Of a DNA stretch of 64,000 nt, positions 8,626 through 18,220 are shown one piece after another. Under the pieces are notes generated by a model. The model worked only from the letters and a program-made list of their open reading frames with translations, was not told where the DNA came from and did no database searches. Positions within the stretch are counted from its first letter, which is position 1; each line of letters starts with the position of its first letter. Origin of the DNA: Dechloromonas sp. CZR5 (lineage in GTDB: Bacteria; Pseudomonadota; Gammaproteobacteria; Burkholderiales; Rhodocyclaceae); contig NZ_VUYQ01000009.1 of the NCBI RefSeq assembly GCF_008711155.1, forward strand, positions 1-64,000, in the 5' to 3' direction. A program made the position numbers and the translations under genes.

Positions 8626-9938
8626 GCCGGGTGCTCGTCGTTGACGACGAGGCCGACATTCGCGAACTGATCGATCTGACGCTCGCCCGGATGGGGCTGG
8701 CCACCGAGTGCGCGGGATCGGTCGCCGAGGCGCGGGCCGCACTGGAGGCCGAGGATTTCCAGTTGTGCCTGACCGACATGCGCCTGCCGGATGGCGATGG
8801 GCTGGAGATCGTCCGCTACATCACCGAGCATTGTCCGCAGACGCCGGTTGCCGTGATCACCGCGTTCGGCAGCGCCGGCAACGCGGTCGCCGCGCTGAAG
8901 GCCGGCGCTTTCGACTATCTGGCCAAGCCGGTCGGGCTGGAGCAGTTGCGGGCACTGATCAAGTCGGCACTGCGCCTGCCCGGCGGCAGCCAGGACGAGG
9001 CCAATCCCTTGCAGGCGCTGATCGGTGATTCGCCGGCCATGCAGCAGGTCCGCACGATGATCGAGAAGTTGGCCCGCAGCCAGGCGCCGATCTACATTTC
9101 CGGCGAATCGGGTAGCGGCAAGGAGCTGGCTGCCCGCCTGATCCACGGGCGCAGCGCCCGTGCTGCCAGCCCCTTTGTCCCGGTCAATTGCGGGGCCATC
9201 CCGGAAAACCTGATGGAAAGCGAGTTTTTCGGCTACCGCAAAGGGGCCTTCACCGGCGCCCAGGACGACCGCGAGGGTTTCTTCCAGGCGGCCAGCGGCG
9301 GCACCCTGTTCCTCGACGAAGTGGCAGACCTGCCGCTGGCCATGCAGGTCAAGCTGCTGCGTGCAATCCAGGAAAAGCGCGTGCGCAAGGTGGGCAGCGT
9401 GACCGAGGAGCCGGTCGATGTCCGCATCATCTGCGCGACGCACAAGAACCTGCGCGATCTGGTCGACAAGGGAGCCTTCCGGCAGGATTTGTACTACCGC
9501 CTGAACGTCATCGAGTTGCGCATGCCGCCCCTCCGTGAGCGCCTTGAGGACATCCCGCCGCTGGTCGACGCCATCCTGCATCGCGTTTTTGGCGACAAGC
9601 CACCGCGCTTGTCGAGTGGTGCGCTGAAGGCACTGCAGTTCTATGCCTTCCCGGGGAATGTCCGCGAGCTGGAGAATATTCTGGAGCGGGCGACGGCCCT
9701 GTGTTCCGGCGACAGCATCGAGGTGGACGACTTGCACCTCGGGCCGGAGGAAATCCACGAGGACGAAATCGAGGGGCGGGGTAGTGAAACCCTGGATGAA
9801 TACCTCAACCGTCTGGAGCGCCAGGCCATTCTCGAAGCCTTGCAGAAAGCCGAAGGCAACCGCACAGCGGCGGCCCGGCTGCTGGGTGTGACCTTCCGCT
9901 CGATGCGCTATCGCCTTGAGCGGCTGGGTATCGAGTGA
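8583..9938 (+). CDS. pilR: Sigma-54-dependent response regulator PilR
   Basis: The 451-residue protein is a NtrC-family activator: receiver domain with Asp65 in LCLTDMRLPDGDG, AAA+ domain with Walker A GESGSGKE, the sigma-54 contact motif GAFTGA and Walker B TLFLDEV, and a C-terminal Fis-type helix-turn-helix (GNRTAAARLLGVTFRSMRYR, exactly the recognition region). It activates pilin and related genes with RpoN, driven by PilS. GTG 8583 is preferred because GGGAG lies 9 nt upstream; ATG 8622 (start MSRVLVVDDE, ATGA overlap with the pilS stop) is a real alternative giving 438 residues. The gene overlaps pilS. Confidence 0.9.
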   Translation: MSAAKSERRPRGEMSRVLVVDDEADIRELIDLTLARMGLATECAGSVAEARAALEAEDFQLCLTDMRLPDGDGLEIVRYITEHCPQTPVAVITAFGSAGNAVAALKAGAFDYLAKPVGLEQLRALIKSALRLPGGSQDEANPLQALIGDSPAMQQVRTMIEKLARSQAPIYISGESGSGKELAARLIHGRSARAASPFVPVNCGAIPENLMESEFFGYRKGAFTGAQDDREGFFQAASGGTLFLDEVADLPLAMQVKLLRAIQEKRVRKVGSVTEEPVDVRIICATHKNLRDLVDKGAFRQDLYYRLNVIELRMPPLRERLEDIPPLVDAILHRVFGDKPPRLSSGALKALQFYAFPGNVRELENILERATALCSGDSIEVDDLHLGPEEIHEDEIEGRGSETLDEYLNRLERQAILEALQKAEGNRTAAARLLGVTFRSMRYRLERLGIE

Positions 9939-10504
9939 TGTCGTGGCAGGATGATGGCTGGCTGGCGGGGGTGACGTGGCTGCCCTCGCCGAATTTCGGC
10001 GAGCGTCCGGCTGATGCGGCGGTATCGCTGGTCGTGATCCATAACATCAGCCTGCCGCCGGATCAGTTCGGCGGCGAATGGGTCGAGGATTTTTTCCTGA
10101 ATCGTCTCGATCCGACCGCGCATCCCTATTTTGCGACCATTGCCGATGTGCAGGTGTCGTCGCATTTCTATGTCAGGCGCGATGGCCGGATCATACAGTT
10201 CGTCGGTTGTGACAAGCGGGCCTGGCATGCGGGTCAGTCGTGCTGGTGCGATCGAGACAACTGCAACGACTATTCAGTCGGTATCGAGCTCGAAGGCTCG
10301 GATACCCGAGGATTTTCCGGCGAACAGTACGTAGCCTTGTGGCGACTGCTGGATGCCTTGCGTGTCCGCTATCCGCTGGCTGCCATTGCCGGGCACAGCC
10401 ACGTCGCGCCGGGGCGCAAGACGGACCCCGGCCCGTATTTCGACTGGCCTGAGGTCGCGCTGCGTTACCCGGCCCTGGCCTTACCGCCCGAAGTAGCGCG
10501 CTAG
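9938..10504 (+). CDS. ampD: 1,6-anhydro-N-acetylmuramyl-L-alanine amidase AmpD
   Basis: The 188-residue protein is a zinc amidase_2 family member without signal peptide, as expected for cytoplasmic AmpD in muropeptide recycling. Seen: the first zinc ligand in VIHNISLPP, the FLNRLDPTAHPYF and VSSHFYVRRDG segments, WHAGQS, the CNDYSVGIELEG core, and the last ligands in GHSHVAPGRKTDPGP (His and Asp). It cleaves the stem peptide from anhydroMurNAc. ATG 9938 overlaps the pilR TGA by one base, so the two are translationally coupled. The 3' end overlaps the convergent aminotransferase by 24 nt. Confidence 0.92.
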   Translation: MSWQDDGWLAGVTWLPSPNFGERPADAAVSLVVIHNISLPPDQFGGEWVEDFFLNRLDPTAHPYFATIADVQVSSHFYVRRDGRIIQFVGCDKRAWHAGQSCWCDRDNCNDYSVGIELEGSDTRGFSGEQYVALWRLLDALRVRYPLAAIAGHSHVAPGRKTDPGPYFDWPEVALRYPALALPPEVAR

Positions 10505-11644
10505 GCGTTCGGTCGCCTCGGCCAGGCGTTCCACCCCGGTCGTGTAAGCGAAACGGATGTGCTTTTCCGGTGCGTTGCTGCCGAAATCGAGCCCCGGCGT
10601 TGCCGCGACGCCCGATTTTTCGAGCAGGTCGCGCGCCAGCGAGAAGCTGTCGTCGGTCAATTGCGAGCAGTCGCAATACAGATAGAACGCACCTTCCGGG
10701 CGGGCCGTGATGCGGAAACCGATAGCCTCCAGCCGGGGGGCGAGGAAGTCGCGGCGGCGACGGAATTCCGCCCGGCGCTCTTCCAGAAGGGCAATCGTCT
10801 CTGGCTCGAAGGCCGCCAGCGCGGCATGCTGGGCTGGCGTCGAAGGACACAGTACGAGGTTCTGGGCCAATTTTTCGACATCGCGTACATAAGCCTCGGG
10901 GATCACCATCCAGCCCAGACGCCAGCCGGTCATCTGGAAATATTTCGAGAAGCTGTTGATGACCCAGATGTCGTCGCCAGCGGCACACGCGGTAGGCGCA
11001 TCCGTTTCATACGTCAGCCCGTGATAGATCTCGTCGACCATGAAATGCCCTTGTCGCCGGCGGCAAACCTCGGCCAAGGCGGCAATCTCCTCGCCGGTGA
11101 GCAGCGTGCCGGTCGGGTTCGCCGGCGAGGCAACCAGCAGGCCCGAGGTGCGTTCGATCCATGCAGCATCGACTTGGGCGGCGGTCGGCTGGAAGTTGCT
11201 TTCCGGTCCGACAGGGAGGGCAACCGGTGTTCCCTCGTAGGTGCGCAGAATGTGGCGGTTGCAGGGGTAGCCTGGGTCGGCCAGCAGCCATTCATCGCCC
11301 GGATTGGCGAGCGCGGCAAAGGCAAGGTTCAGGGCGCCGGAAGCACCGTTGGTAATGGCGATGCGGCTGGCCGGAACGGCCACGCCGTAACGTTCCCGGT
11401 AGAAAACGGAGATTGCAGCACGCAATTCGGGTAGCCCGAGGGCTTGGGTATATAGCGTCCTGCCCTGGTTGATCGCCGCCACGGCTGCCCGGGCAATCGG
11501 CTCCGGTGTCGGAAAGTCCGGCTCCCCGACCTCCATGTGAATGATGTCGCGTCCCTCGGCTTCGAGTTGGCGGGCGCGGGTCAGCAACTCGACGACGTGG
11601 AAGGGCTCGATGTCAGCCAGGCGGGCAGCGGGACGGTAGGTCAT
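10481..11644 (-). CDS. PLP-dependent class I/II aminotransferase
   Basis: The 387-residue fold-type I enzyme has the expected motifs: HMEVGEPDFPTPEP near the N-terminus, LYTQALGLPELRAAI, the substrate-side ASPANPTG, the VDEIYHGLTY strand with the PLP-ring Asp, and the Schiff-base lysine in NSFSKYFQMTGWRLGW. It belongs to the aspartate/aromatic aminotransferase superfamily; the exact amino donor cannot be read from sequence. The start at 11644 (MTYRPAARLADI) is chosen over a 15-codon longer version whose extra residues come from the terminator hairpin upstream. Convergent overlap with ampD. Confidence 0.85.
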   Translation of the reverse strand: MTYRPAARLADIEPFHVVELLTRARQLEAEGRDIIHMEVGEPDFPTPEPIARAAVAAINQGRTLYTQALGLPELRAAISVFYRERYGVAVPASRIAITNGASGALNLAFAALANPGDEWLLADPGYPCNRHILRTYEGTPVALPVGPESNFQPTAAQVDAAWIERTSGLLVASPANPTGTLLTGEEIAALAEVCRRRQGHFMVDEIYHGLTYETDAPTACAAGDDIWVINSFSKYFQMTGWRLGWMVIPEAYVRDVEKLAQNLVLCPSTPAQHAALAAFEPETIALLEERRAEFRRRRDFLAPRLEAIGFRITARPEGAFYLYCDCSQLTDDSFSLARDLLEKSGVAATPGLDFGSNAPEKHIRFAYTTGVERLAEATERLARYFGR

Positions 11645-11654
11645 GGCAATCCTC

Positions 11655-11685
11655 AAATAAAAACGGCCACCCGGAGGTGGCCGTT
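11655..11685 (-). terminator. Intrinsic terminator of pckG
   Basis: A perfect 10-bp stem AACGGCCACC (11662-11671) / GGTGGCCGTT (11676-11685) with a 4-nt loop is followed, reading the minus strand, by a TTTATTT tract. It lies 22 nt past the pckG stop and just ahead of the aminotransferase gene, so it insulates the two. Confidence 0.8.
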
Positions 11686-11706
11686 GCATTATCGCTCAGG
11701 GACGAA

Positions 11707-13551
11707 TCAGGCGGCGTCCTTGAAGATGCCCATTTCGAACAGTTCGCGCTTGAGCACGAGTTCGCGCGGCATCTTTTCGCCCATCTTGTCGAACCACTCC
11801 TTGTGGCCGGCCAGTTCGGACTTCCAGGCGTCGGCGTCGATGGTGGTCAGTGCCTCGAACTCGTCCTTGTTGATTTCCAGGCCGGTCCAGTCGATGTCTT
11901 CGAACTTCGGCATCCAGCCGAGGACGGTTTCCTTGGCGGCGACGGTGCCCTTGCAGCGCTGGACGATCCACTTCAGGACGCGCATGTTGTCGCCGAAGCC
12001 CGGCCACATGAATTCGCCCTTCTCGTTCATGCGGAACCAGTTCACACAGAAGATCTTCGGGGTGGCGTCGACGGTCTTGCCCATCTTCAGCCAGTGATTG
12101 AAGTAGTCACCCATGTGGTAGCCGCAGAACGGCAGCATGGCGAACGGGTCGCGGCGGACAACGCCCTGCTGGCCGAAGGCGGCAGCGGTGGTTTCGGAGC
12201 CCAGCGTGGCGGCCATGTAGACGCCGTAGTTCCAGTTGAAGGCCTGGTAGACCAGCGGCACGGTGGTGGCACGACGGCCGCCGAAGATGAAGGCAGAAAT
12301 CGGCACGCCGGCGGGATCTTCCCAAGCAGCATCGACGGACGGGCACTGGCCGGCCGGGGCAGTGAAGCGGGAGTTGGCGTGGGCGGCCTTCTTGCCGGCC
12401 TTGCCGTCTTCCGGCGTCCAGTCGTTGCCTTGCCAGTCGATCAGGTGATCCGGCGCCTGCTTGGTCAGGCCTTCCCACCACACGTCGCCATCGTCGGTCA
12501 GCGCGACGTTGGTGAAGATGATGTTTTCCTTCAGGGTAGCCAGGGCGTTGAAGTTGGTCTTCTCGCTGGTGCCCGGGGCGACGCCGAAGAAACCGGCTTC
12601 CGGATTGATGGCGTAGAAGCGGGTGACGCCGTCCTTGTCGACGCGCGGCTTGATCCAGGCGATGTCGTCGCCGATGGTGGTGATCTTCCAGCCATCGAGG
12701 GTCTTCGGCGGGATCAGCATGGCGAAGTTGGTCTTGCCGCAAGCCGACGGGAAGGCGGCAGCGACGTAGGACTTTTCACCTTCCGGCGATTCGACGCCGA
12801 GGATGAGCATGTGTTCGGCCAGCCAACCCTGATCGCGGGCCATGGTGGAGGCGATGCGCAGGGCGAAGCACTTCTTGCCGAGCAGTGCGTTGCCGCCGTA
12901 GCCGGAGCCGTAGGACCAGATTTCGCGGGTTTCCGGGTAATGGACGATGTACTTGACGGTCGGGTTGCACGGCCACTTGGCATCCTGCTGGCCCGGCTCG
13001 AGCGGGGCGCCGACGGTATGCACGCAGGGCACGAATTCGCCATCGGTGCCGAGCACGTCATGAACGGCCTTGCCCATGCGGGTCATGGTGCGCATGTTGA
13101 CGACGACGTAGGCGGAATCGGAAATCTCGACGCCGATATGGGCGATCGGCGAACCGAGCGGGCCCATCGAGAATGGGATGACGTACATGGTGCGGCCCTT
13201 CATGCAGCCCTTGAACAGGCCGTTGAGGGTCTCGCGCATCTTGGCGGGCTCTTCCCAGTTGTTGGTCGGGCCGGCGTCTTCCTTCTTCTCGGAGCAGATG
13301 TAGGTGCGGTCTTCGACGCGGGCAACATCGGACGGGTCGGAGAAGGCGAGGTAGGAGTTCGGGCGCTTGGCTTCGTTGAGCTTGATCAGGGTGCCGGCCT
13401 TGACCATTTCGGCGCACAGCCGGTCGTATTCTTCCTGCGTACCGTCGGCCCAGTGGATATGGTCAGGTTGGGTCAGGGCGGCAATGTCGGCGACCCATTT
13501 CTTCAGGCCTTCGTGTTTGACGTAATCGGGCGCGTTCAGCGGTGCGGTCAT
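11707..13551 (-). CDS. pckG: Phosphoenolpyruvate carboxykinase (GTP)
   Basis: The 614-residue protein is the GTP-type PEPCK: it converts oxaloacetate and GTP to PEP, CO2 and GDP in gluconeogenesis. Seen: the substrate loop [20 protein letters not shown] (within 20 residues), [11 protein letters not shown], the kinase-1 P-loop with reactive cysteine [13 protein letters not shown], the kinase-2 segment IGDDIAWIK, the mobile lid region [14 protein letters not shown], and the FIFGGRR guanine-side motif. Length is standard. It is divergent from maeB, which handles the reverse-side malate to pyruvate flux; sharing one 250-nt control region suggests coordinated control at the C3/C4 node. AGAGAG precedes the ATG. 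Confidence 0.97.
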   Translation of the reverse strand: MTAPLNAPDYVKHEGLKKWVADIAALTQPDHIHWADGTQEEYDRLCAEMVKAGTLIKLNEAKRPNSYLAFSDPSDVARVEDRTYICSEKKEDAGPTNNWEEPAKMRETLNGLFKGCMKGRTMYVIPFSMGPLGSPIAHIGVEISDSAYVVVNMRTMTRMGKAVHDVLGTDGEFVPCVHTVGAPLEPGQQDAKWPCNPTVKYIVHYPETREIWSYGSGYGGNALLGKKCFALRIASTMARDQGWLAEHMLILGVESPEGEKSYVAAAFPSACGKTNFAMLIPPKTLDGWKITTIGDDIAWIKPRVDKDGVTRFYAINPEAGFFGVAPGTSEKTNFNALATLKENIIFTNVALTDDGDVWWEGLTKQAPDHLIDWQGNDWTPEDGKAGKKAAHANSRFTAPAGQCPSVDAAWEDPAGVPISAFIFGGRRATTVPLVYQAFNWNYGVYMAATLGSETTAAAFGQQGVVRRDPFAMLPFCGYHMGDYFNHWLKMGKTVDATPKIFCVNWFRMNEKGEFMWPGFGDNMRVLKWIVQRCKGTVAAKETVLGWMPKFEDIDWTGLEINKDEFEALTTIDADAWKSELAGHKEWFDKMGEKMPRELVLKRELFEMGIFKDAA

Positions 13552-13708
13552 GGCGATATGTCTCTCTCTAAGTTGCTGATAAAGCTAGGTTTCACGCCAG
13601 TCGCCGGGAACTGCCACCAAGACTTCGAGCGGCTGGAGGCCGTCGGCTGGGAAGCGCGTAATTATGCATCAAATTAGGGTAAACATCTACTTGACTTGGC
13701 GGGCTACG

Positions 13709-13786
13709 TGATATCCGATGGTGTGATATTTCACGGGCAGCATGCTATTATCTTTCCGCAATTCGAAATCGCATTTCACGATATAA
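13709..13786 (+). promoter_or_regulatory. Candidate maeB/pckG operator region and maeB -10 box
   Basis: In the 250-nt divergent region, GTGATAT occurs at 13709-13715, the near-palindrome GTGATATTTCAC at 13724-13735, and TTTCACGATAT at 13775-13785. A TATTAT at 13747-13752 is a plausible -10 for maeB, 50 nt before its ATG; GGAG at 13791-13794 is the ribosome binding site. Three half-sites of one motif around a -10 box look like a regulator site. Which protein binds is unknown. Confidence 0.4.
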
Positions 13787-13801
13787 AACGGAGACAAGGA
13801 A

Positions 13802-16081
13802 ATGGACCCTCGACAGCTACGCGAAGCCGCCCTCTATTATCACCGCCAGCCCAAGCCGGGCAAGATTGCAGTCACGCCGATCAAGCAGCTGACCAATCAG
13901 TACGATCTGTCGCTGGCCTACTCGCCGGGTGTGGCCTACGCCTGCGAAGAGATCGTTGCCGATCCTTCCGAGGCCAGTACCCTGACTTCGCGCGCCAACC
14001 TGGTCGGCGTCATCACGAATGGCACCGCGGTTCTCGGTCTCGGTCCCATCGGTCCGCTCGCCGCCAAGCCAGTCATGGAAGGCAAGGGCGTGCTGTTCAA
14101 GAAATTTGCCAACATCGACGTCTTCGACCTTGAAATCGAGGAGCGCGACCCGGACAAGCTGATCGACACCATTGCCTCGCTCGAGCCGACCTTCGGCGGT
14201 ATCAACCTCGAAGACATCAAGGCGCCGGAGTGCTTCTACATCGAGAAGAAGCTGCGCGAGCGCATGAAGATTCCCGTCTTCCACGATGACCAGCACGGGA
14301 CGGCCATCGTCGTCGGCGCCGCGATCCTCAACGGCCTGCATCTGATCGGCAAGGATCTGTCCAAGGTCAAAATCGTCACCTCGGGCGCCGGCGCCGCCGC
14401 GCTCGCCTGTCTGGATCTCCTTGTCATGCTCGGCGCTCCCGTCGAGAACATCTGGGTCACCGACATCAAGGGCGTGGTCTACGAAGGTCGCGTCGAGGAA
14501 ATGGACGAGATCAAGGCCCGCTACGCCAAGAAGACCGATGCCCGTACGCTGGGCGAGGTGATCGAGGGCGCCGACGTCTTCCTCGGTCTTTCCGCCGGTG
14601 GCGTCCTCAAGCAGGACATGGTGGCCAAGATGGCCCCGACCCCAGTCATCATGGCGCTGGCCAACCCGACGCCGGAAATTTCCCCGGAACTGGTCAAGGC
14701 TGTCCGCGACGATGCGATCATCTGTACCGGTCGTTCCGACTACCCGAACCAGGTCAACAACGTCCTCTGCTTCCCCTTCATCTTCCGTGGCGCGCTGGAC
14801 GTCGGTGCGACGATCATCACCGAGGAAATGAAAATGGCGGCGGTCAAGGCGATCGCCGAACTGGCCCGCGCCGAGCAATCGGAAGTCGTGGCGTCGGCCT
14901 ATGGCGAGAAGATCTCCGGCTTCGGTCCGGAATACCTGATTCCCAAGCCATTCGACCATCGCCTGATCGTCAAGATCGCGCCGGCTGTGGCCAAGGCCGG
15001 CATGGACTCCGGTGTCGCCACCCGCCCGATCCAGGATTGGGATGCCTATATCCAGAGCCTGAACGAATTCGTCTACCACTCCGGCATGATCATGAAGCCG
15101 GTGTTCTCGCAGGCCAAGCTGGCACCCAAGCGCATTGTCTTTGCCGAGGGCGAGGATGAGCGCGTGCTGCGTGCCGTGCAGGTGGTGCGTGACGAAGGCA
15201 TCGCCTGGCCGGTGCTGATCGGCCGTCATGCCGAAATCAACCGCCGTATCGAGGAAGCCGGCCTGCGCATTCGCGAAGGCGAGGACTTCGAGGTTGTACA
15301 CTCCGAGAACTGCGCTTTCTTCGATGCGCATTACGAAGAGTTCTGCACGACCTATCACCGCCTGATGGAGCGCAAGGGCGTTTCGCCCGAGTTCGCCCGT
15401 CGCGAAGTGCGCCGCCGCAATACGCTCTACGGTTCGCTGATGGTGCATCTGGGCTACGCCGACGGCCTGATCTGCGGCACCTTCGGTCGCCACGAGACGC
15501 ACCGCGAGTATGTGCAAAGCGTGATCGGCATGCGGGCCAGTCATGACCGCTACTACGCGATGAACCTGTTGATGCTGCCGGAGCGCACCGTATTCATTGG
15601 CGACACGTACGTGAACTACGACCCGAGCGCCGATCAGCTGGCCGAGATGACCTTGCTGGCTGCCGAGGAGATCCGCAATTTCGGTATCACGCCGAAAGTG
15701 GCGCTGCTGTCGCATTCGACCTTCGGGACCGAGGACACGCCGACGTCCTTGAAGATGCGCGAGGTGCTGTCGCACCTCAATCAGCGGGCGCCTGAACTGG
15801 AAGTCGAAGGCGAAATGCACGGCGATGCGGCGCTCGACGAACAGATCCGCCTGAAGGCCTTTCCGAACTCCCGCCTGAAGGGGCAGGCCAACCTGCTGGT
15901 CATGCCAACGCTCGATGCCGCGAACATCTCGTTCAACCTGTTGAAGGTCGCTGCCGGCGACAATCTGACGGTCGGCCCCATCCTGCTCGGTGCCGCAAAA
16001 CCGGTGAACATCCTGACGCCAACGGCGACGGTGCGTCGCATTGTCAATATGACGGCGCTTACCGTGGTTGATGCGGGCTAA
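13802..16081 (+). CDS. maeB: NADP-dependent malic enzyme with phosphotransacetylase-like domain
   Basis: The 759-residue protein is the long two-domain malic enzyme. Residues 1 to about 430 are the malic enzyme: [19 protein letters not shown] near the start, [12 protein letters not shown], the metal site in [12 protein letters not shown], the Rossmann [10 protein letters not shown] and [12 protein letters not shown]. Residues about 430 to 759 match phosphate acetyltransferase ([35 protein letters not shown]), which in MaeB proteins is regulatory, responding to acetyl-CoA, and not catalytic. The enzyme decarboxylates malate to pyruvate. It is divergent from pckG. Confidence 0.96.
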   Translation: MDPRQLREAALYYHRQPKPGKIAVTPIKQLTNQYDLSLAYSPGVAYACEEIVADPSEASTLTSRANLVGVITNGTAVLGLGPIGPLAAKPVMEGKGVLFKKFANIDVFDLEIEERDPDKLIDTIASLEPTFGGINLEDIKAPECFYIEKKLRERMKIPVFHDDQHGTAIVVGAAILNGLHLIGKDLSKVKIVTSGAGAAALACLDLLVMLGAPVENIWVTDIKGVVYEGRVEEMDEIKARYAKKTDARTLGEVIEGADVFLGLSAGGVLKQDMVAKMAPTPVIMALANPTPEISPELVKAVRDDAIICTGRSDYPNQVNNVLCFPFIFRGALDVGATIITEEMKMAAVKAIAELARAEQSEVVASAYGEKISGFGPEYLIPKPFDHRLIVKIAPAVAKAGMDSGVATRPIQDWDAYIQSLNEFVYHSGMIMKPVFSQAKLAPKRIVFAEGEDERVLRAVQVVRDEGIAWPVLIGRHAEINRRIEEAGLRIREGEDFEVVHSENCAFFDAHYEEFCTTYHRLMERKGVSPEFARREVRRRNTLYGSLMVHLGYADGLICGTFGRHETHREYVQSVIGMRASHDRYYAMNLLMLPERTVFIGDTYVNYDPSADQLAEMTLLAAEEIRNFGITPKVALLSHSTFGTEDTPTSLKMREVLSHLNQRAPELEVEGEMHGDAALDEQIRLKAFPNSRLKGQANLLVMPTLDAANISFNLLKVAAGDNLTVGPILLGAAKPVNILTPTATVRRIVNMTALTVVDAG

Positions 16082-16120
16082 GTTGTTGCTTTAATTTGTT
16101 TTTGTATCTGCTTATTTTTA

Positions 16121-16148
16121 TTGAAAATTCTTCGTCTCCTGCTAAACT
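16121..16148 (+). promoter_or_regulatory. Candidate pbpG promoter
   Basis: TTGAAA (16121-16126), 16-nt spacer, TAAACT (16143-16148), followed by GGGAG at about 16171 and the start codon. The hexamers are reasonable sigma-70 matches in an AT-rich stretch between maeB and pbpG. Confidence 0.4.
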
Positions 16149-16183
16149 GCGGTAAAATTGCCGCAATTGGCGGGAGATGTTGA

Positions 16184-17293
16184 ATGATGCAGAAATTGAA
16201 GTCTGCCTTGCTGGTCGGCGCGGTTCTGGGGTTGTGCGTACAAACTCCCGTTCTTGCGGCGCAGACCAAGAAGGTTGAGCAGGGCGCCCAGAAAAAAGCG
16301 GCCAAGAAGGCGCCGGCCGCAGCCAATTCAGCCAGCAAACCGGCCGGTAAATCGCTCGCCGGTTCGGCAGGCAAGGCATCGCGGAGCAAGACGGCTGCCG
16401 CCGGCGCATCGACCAGGCAGGCCGTTGCCGGCACAGCGAAATCTTCGGGCAAGTCGGCGTCGGTCGCCTCCAAATCCCAAGCCAAGCCGGTTCGCCATGT
16501 GGCGATGTCCGATCTGGATACCGATCCGCGCCGCCTGGCACTGTATTCCGCTTCCGCCTTGGTCATCGATCAGAGCAGCGGTCAGCCCCTGCTCGAAAAA
16601 CAGCCCGATGCCGTGGTTCCCATCGCCTCGATTTCCAAGCTGATGACCGCCATGGTCGTGCTGGACGCCAAGCTTGACCTGCAGGAAGTCATCTCCATCA
16701 ACGAGGAAGATGTCGATGGCCTGAAAGGTACGCGTTCGCGGCTGCCGGTGGGAACGACCATGACCCGCGAAGCGGCCATGCTGCTGGCCCTGATGTCCTC
16801 TGAAAATCGTGCCGCCAATGCGCTCGGGCGCCACTATCCGGGTGGCTTGCCGGCCTTCGTGCAGGCCATGAACAAGAAGTCGCAAGCCCTGGGCATGTAC
16901 CACTCGCGTTTCGAGGAGCCGACCGGGTTGTCGAGCAATAATGTGTCGACGGCGCATGACCTGGCTCGCATGGTTGCCGCTGCCGCACGCTATCCCGAGA
17001 TTCGCCAGTATTCGACCACAGCCGAGGCCAAGGTCGAGTTGAATGGCCGTATTCGCGACTTCCACAACACCAATGCCTTGGTGCGCAGCGACAACTGGGA
17101 AATCGGCGTTTCGAAGACCGGCTACATTTCCGAAGCCGGTCGCTGCCTGGTCATGCAGGCACGTGTTGCCGACAAGCCGGTCGTCATCGTGCTGCTCGAT
17201 TCGGTCGGTAAAATGACCCGGGTCGGCGATGCGCAACGGATCAAGCGCTGGATGGAAAGCGCATCGCTGGGGGCGGACCGTCGCAAGGCGTGA
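16184..17293 (+). CDS. pbpG: D-alanyl-D-alanine endopeptidase, PBP7-type
   Basis: The 369-residue protein has a signal peptide (MMQKLKSALLVGAVLGLCVQTPVLAA, shown as two parts: n-region MMQKLK then the hydrophobic core). Residues about 27-105 form a Lys/Ala/Ser-rich low-complexity linker, unusual for the family. The peptidase S11 domain follows with SxxK in ASISKLMTA, SxN in SSENRAAN and KTG in VSKTGYISEAG. PBP7-type enzymes hydrolyse peptidoglycan cross-links in the periplasm. ATG 16184 and 16187 are both usable; the first has GGGAG 7 nt upstream. A strong bidirectional terminator follows. Confidence 0.88.
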   Translation: MMQKLKSALLVGAVLGLCVQTPVLAAQTKKVEQGAQKKAAKKAPAAANSASKPAGKSLAGSAGKASRSKTAAAGASTRQAVAGTAKSSGKSASVASKSQAKPVRHVAMSDLDTDPRRLALYSASALVIDQSSGQPLLEKQPDAVVPIASISKLMTAMVVLDAKLDLQEVISINEEDVDGLKGTRSRLPVGTTMTREAAMLLALMSSENRAANALGRHYPGGLPAFVQAMNKKSQALGMYHSRFEEPTGLSSNNVSTAHDLARMVAAAARYPEIRQYSTTAEAKVELNGRIRDFHNTNALVRSDNWEIGVSKTGYISEAGRCLVMQARVADKPVVIVLLDSVGKMTRVGDAQRIKRWMESASLGADRRKA

Positions 17294-17308
17294 CGCGACT
17301 CGTTCAGC

Positions 17309-17340
17309 AAAAAGGCCGCTTGCGAGCGGCCTTTTTTTAT
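17309..17340. terminator. Bidirectional intrinsic terminator between pbpG and the IclR gene
   Basis: Stem GGCCGCT (17314-17320) / AGCGGCC (17325-17331) with loop TGCG, flanked by AAAAA on the left and TTTTTTT on the right, so it can stop transcription from pbpG (plus) and from the convergent IclR gene (minus). Confidence 0.85.
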
Positions 17341-17360
17341 TTCTGTCCCGAGAAGGGCGG

Positions 17361-18149
17361 TTACTTGCGCGGGCCGGTGTAGCCGAGGGCCTGCGATACG
17401 GCGTCGGCGCTCTTCTTGACCTGCAGTGCCCAGTCCGGATCGTGCCGGTCGGCCGGAGCGGAAACCGAGAGGGCGGCCACAATGACGCCTTCGTCGTCGT
17501 GGATCGGCGCAGCAACGCACTTCAGGCCGAGTTCGGCCTCTTCGTCGTCGTAGGCGATGCCATGGCGGCGGACCTTGTCGAGTTCCTTTTCCAGCACGGC
17601 CAGCGAGGTCAGTGAATGCGGCGTCTTGCCGGGCAGGCCGGTGCGCTTGGCGTAGTCGCGAACCCTCTGGGGCGTGTCGGTGGCGAGGAACAACTTGCCC
17701 AGCGAGGTCAGGTGCAGCGGCGCGCGGCCGCCGACGAGATAGACCACGCGTACCAGGGCACGGCCCGACGAGGTACGTTCAAGGTAGACGATTTCGTCGT
17801 CGTGGCGGGTGCCAAGGTTGATTGCCTCGCCGATGCGCTCATGCAATTCCTGCATGAAAGGCAGGGCGACTTCACGAACGTTGATGCGCGACTTGACGAT
17901 GTTGCCCAGTTCGAGAAGACGGATACCGAGGCGGTAAGTGCCGCTGTCTTGACGCTCGACAAAGCGGGCGGCGCTCATGGCGGCCAGAATGCGGTGCGCT
18001 GTCGACGGATGGAGTTCGGTAGCGAGTGCCAAATGTTTCAGGCTGGCGGCATCGGGTGATGCGGCGAGCGCGTCGAGCAACGACATCATACGCTCGATGA
18101 CCTGGATGGATCCGGGGGCTTTGCCGGATCCGCTGGCTGCTTCGGACAA
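17361..18149 (-). CDS. IclR family transcriptional regulator, likely controlling the lut operon
   Basis: The 262-residue protein has a winged helix-turn-helix at about 15-75 (SLKHLALATELHPSTAHRIL is the HTH) and an IclR effector domain from about 90, including EAINLGTRHDDEIVYLER and GRAPLHLTSLGKLFLA. It is divergent from lutA with only 71 nt between the start codons. IclR proteins commonly sense small organic acids, so control of the adjacent lactate-utilisation operon is a reasonable inference. No individual operator half-site stood out in the intergenic region. Confidence 0.85.
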   Translation of the reverse strand: MSEAASGSGKAPGSIQVIERMMSLLDALAASPDAASLKHLALATELHPSTAHRILAAMSAARFVERQDSGTYRLGIRLLELGNIVKSRINVREVALPFMQELHERIGEAINLGTRHDDEIVYLERTSSGRALVRVVYLVGGRAPLHLTSLGKLFLATDTPQRVRDYAKRTGLPGKTPHSLTSLAVLEKELDKVRRHGIAYDDEEAELGLKCVAAPIHDDEGVIVAALSVSAPADRHDPDWALQVKKSADAVSQALGYTGPRK

Positions 18150-18220
18150 CTGGATTCCTTTATTGGTGTGGTTTGAGTAGCATTAGCCACTTCACTTTTC
18201 TTGTGCGCCGCAATATTAGC

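Noticed and set aside
11677..13677. Long plus-strand frame opposite pckG
   Set aside because: Shadow of the well-supported pckG; composition is Gly/Ala/Asp-rich without family signature.
13817..15820. Long minus-strand frame opposite maeB
   Set aside because: Same reasoning; maeB motifs are unambiguous.
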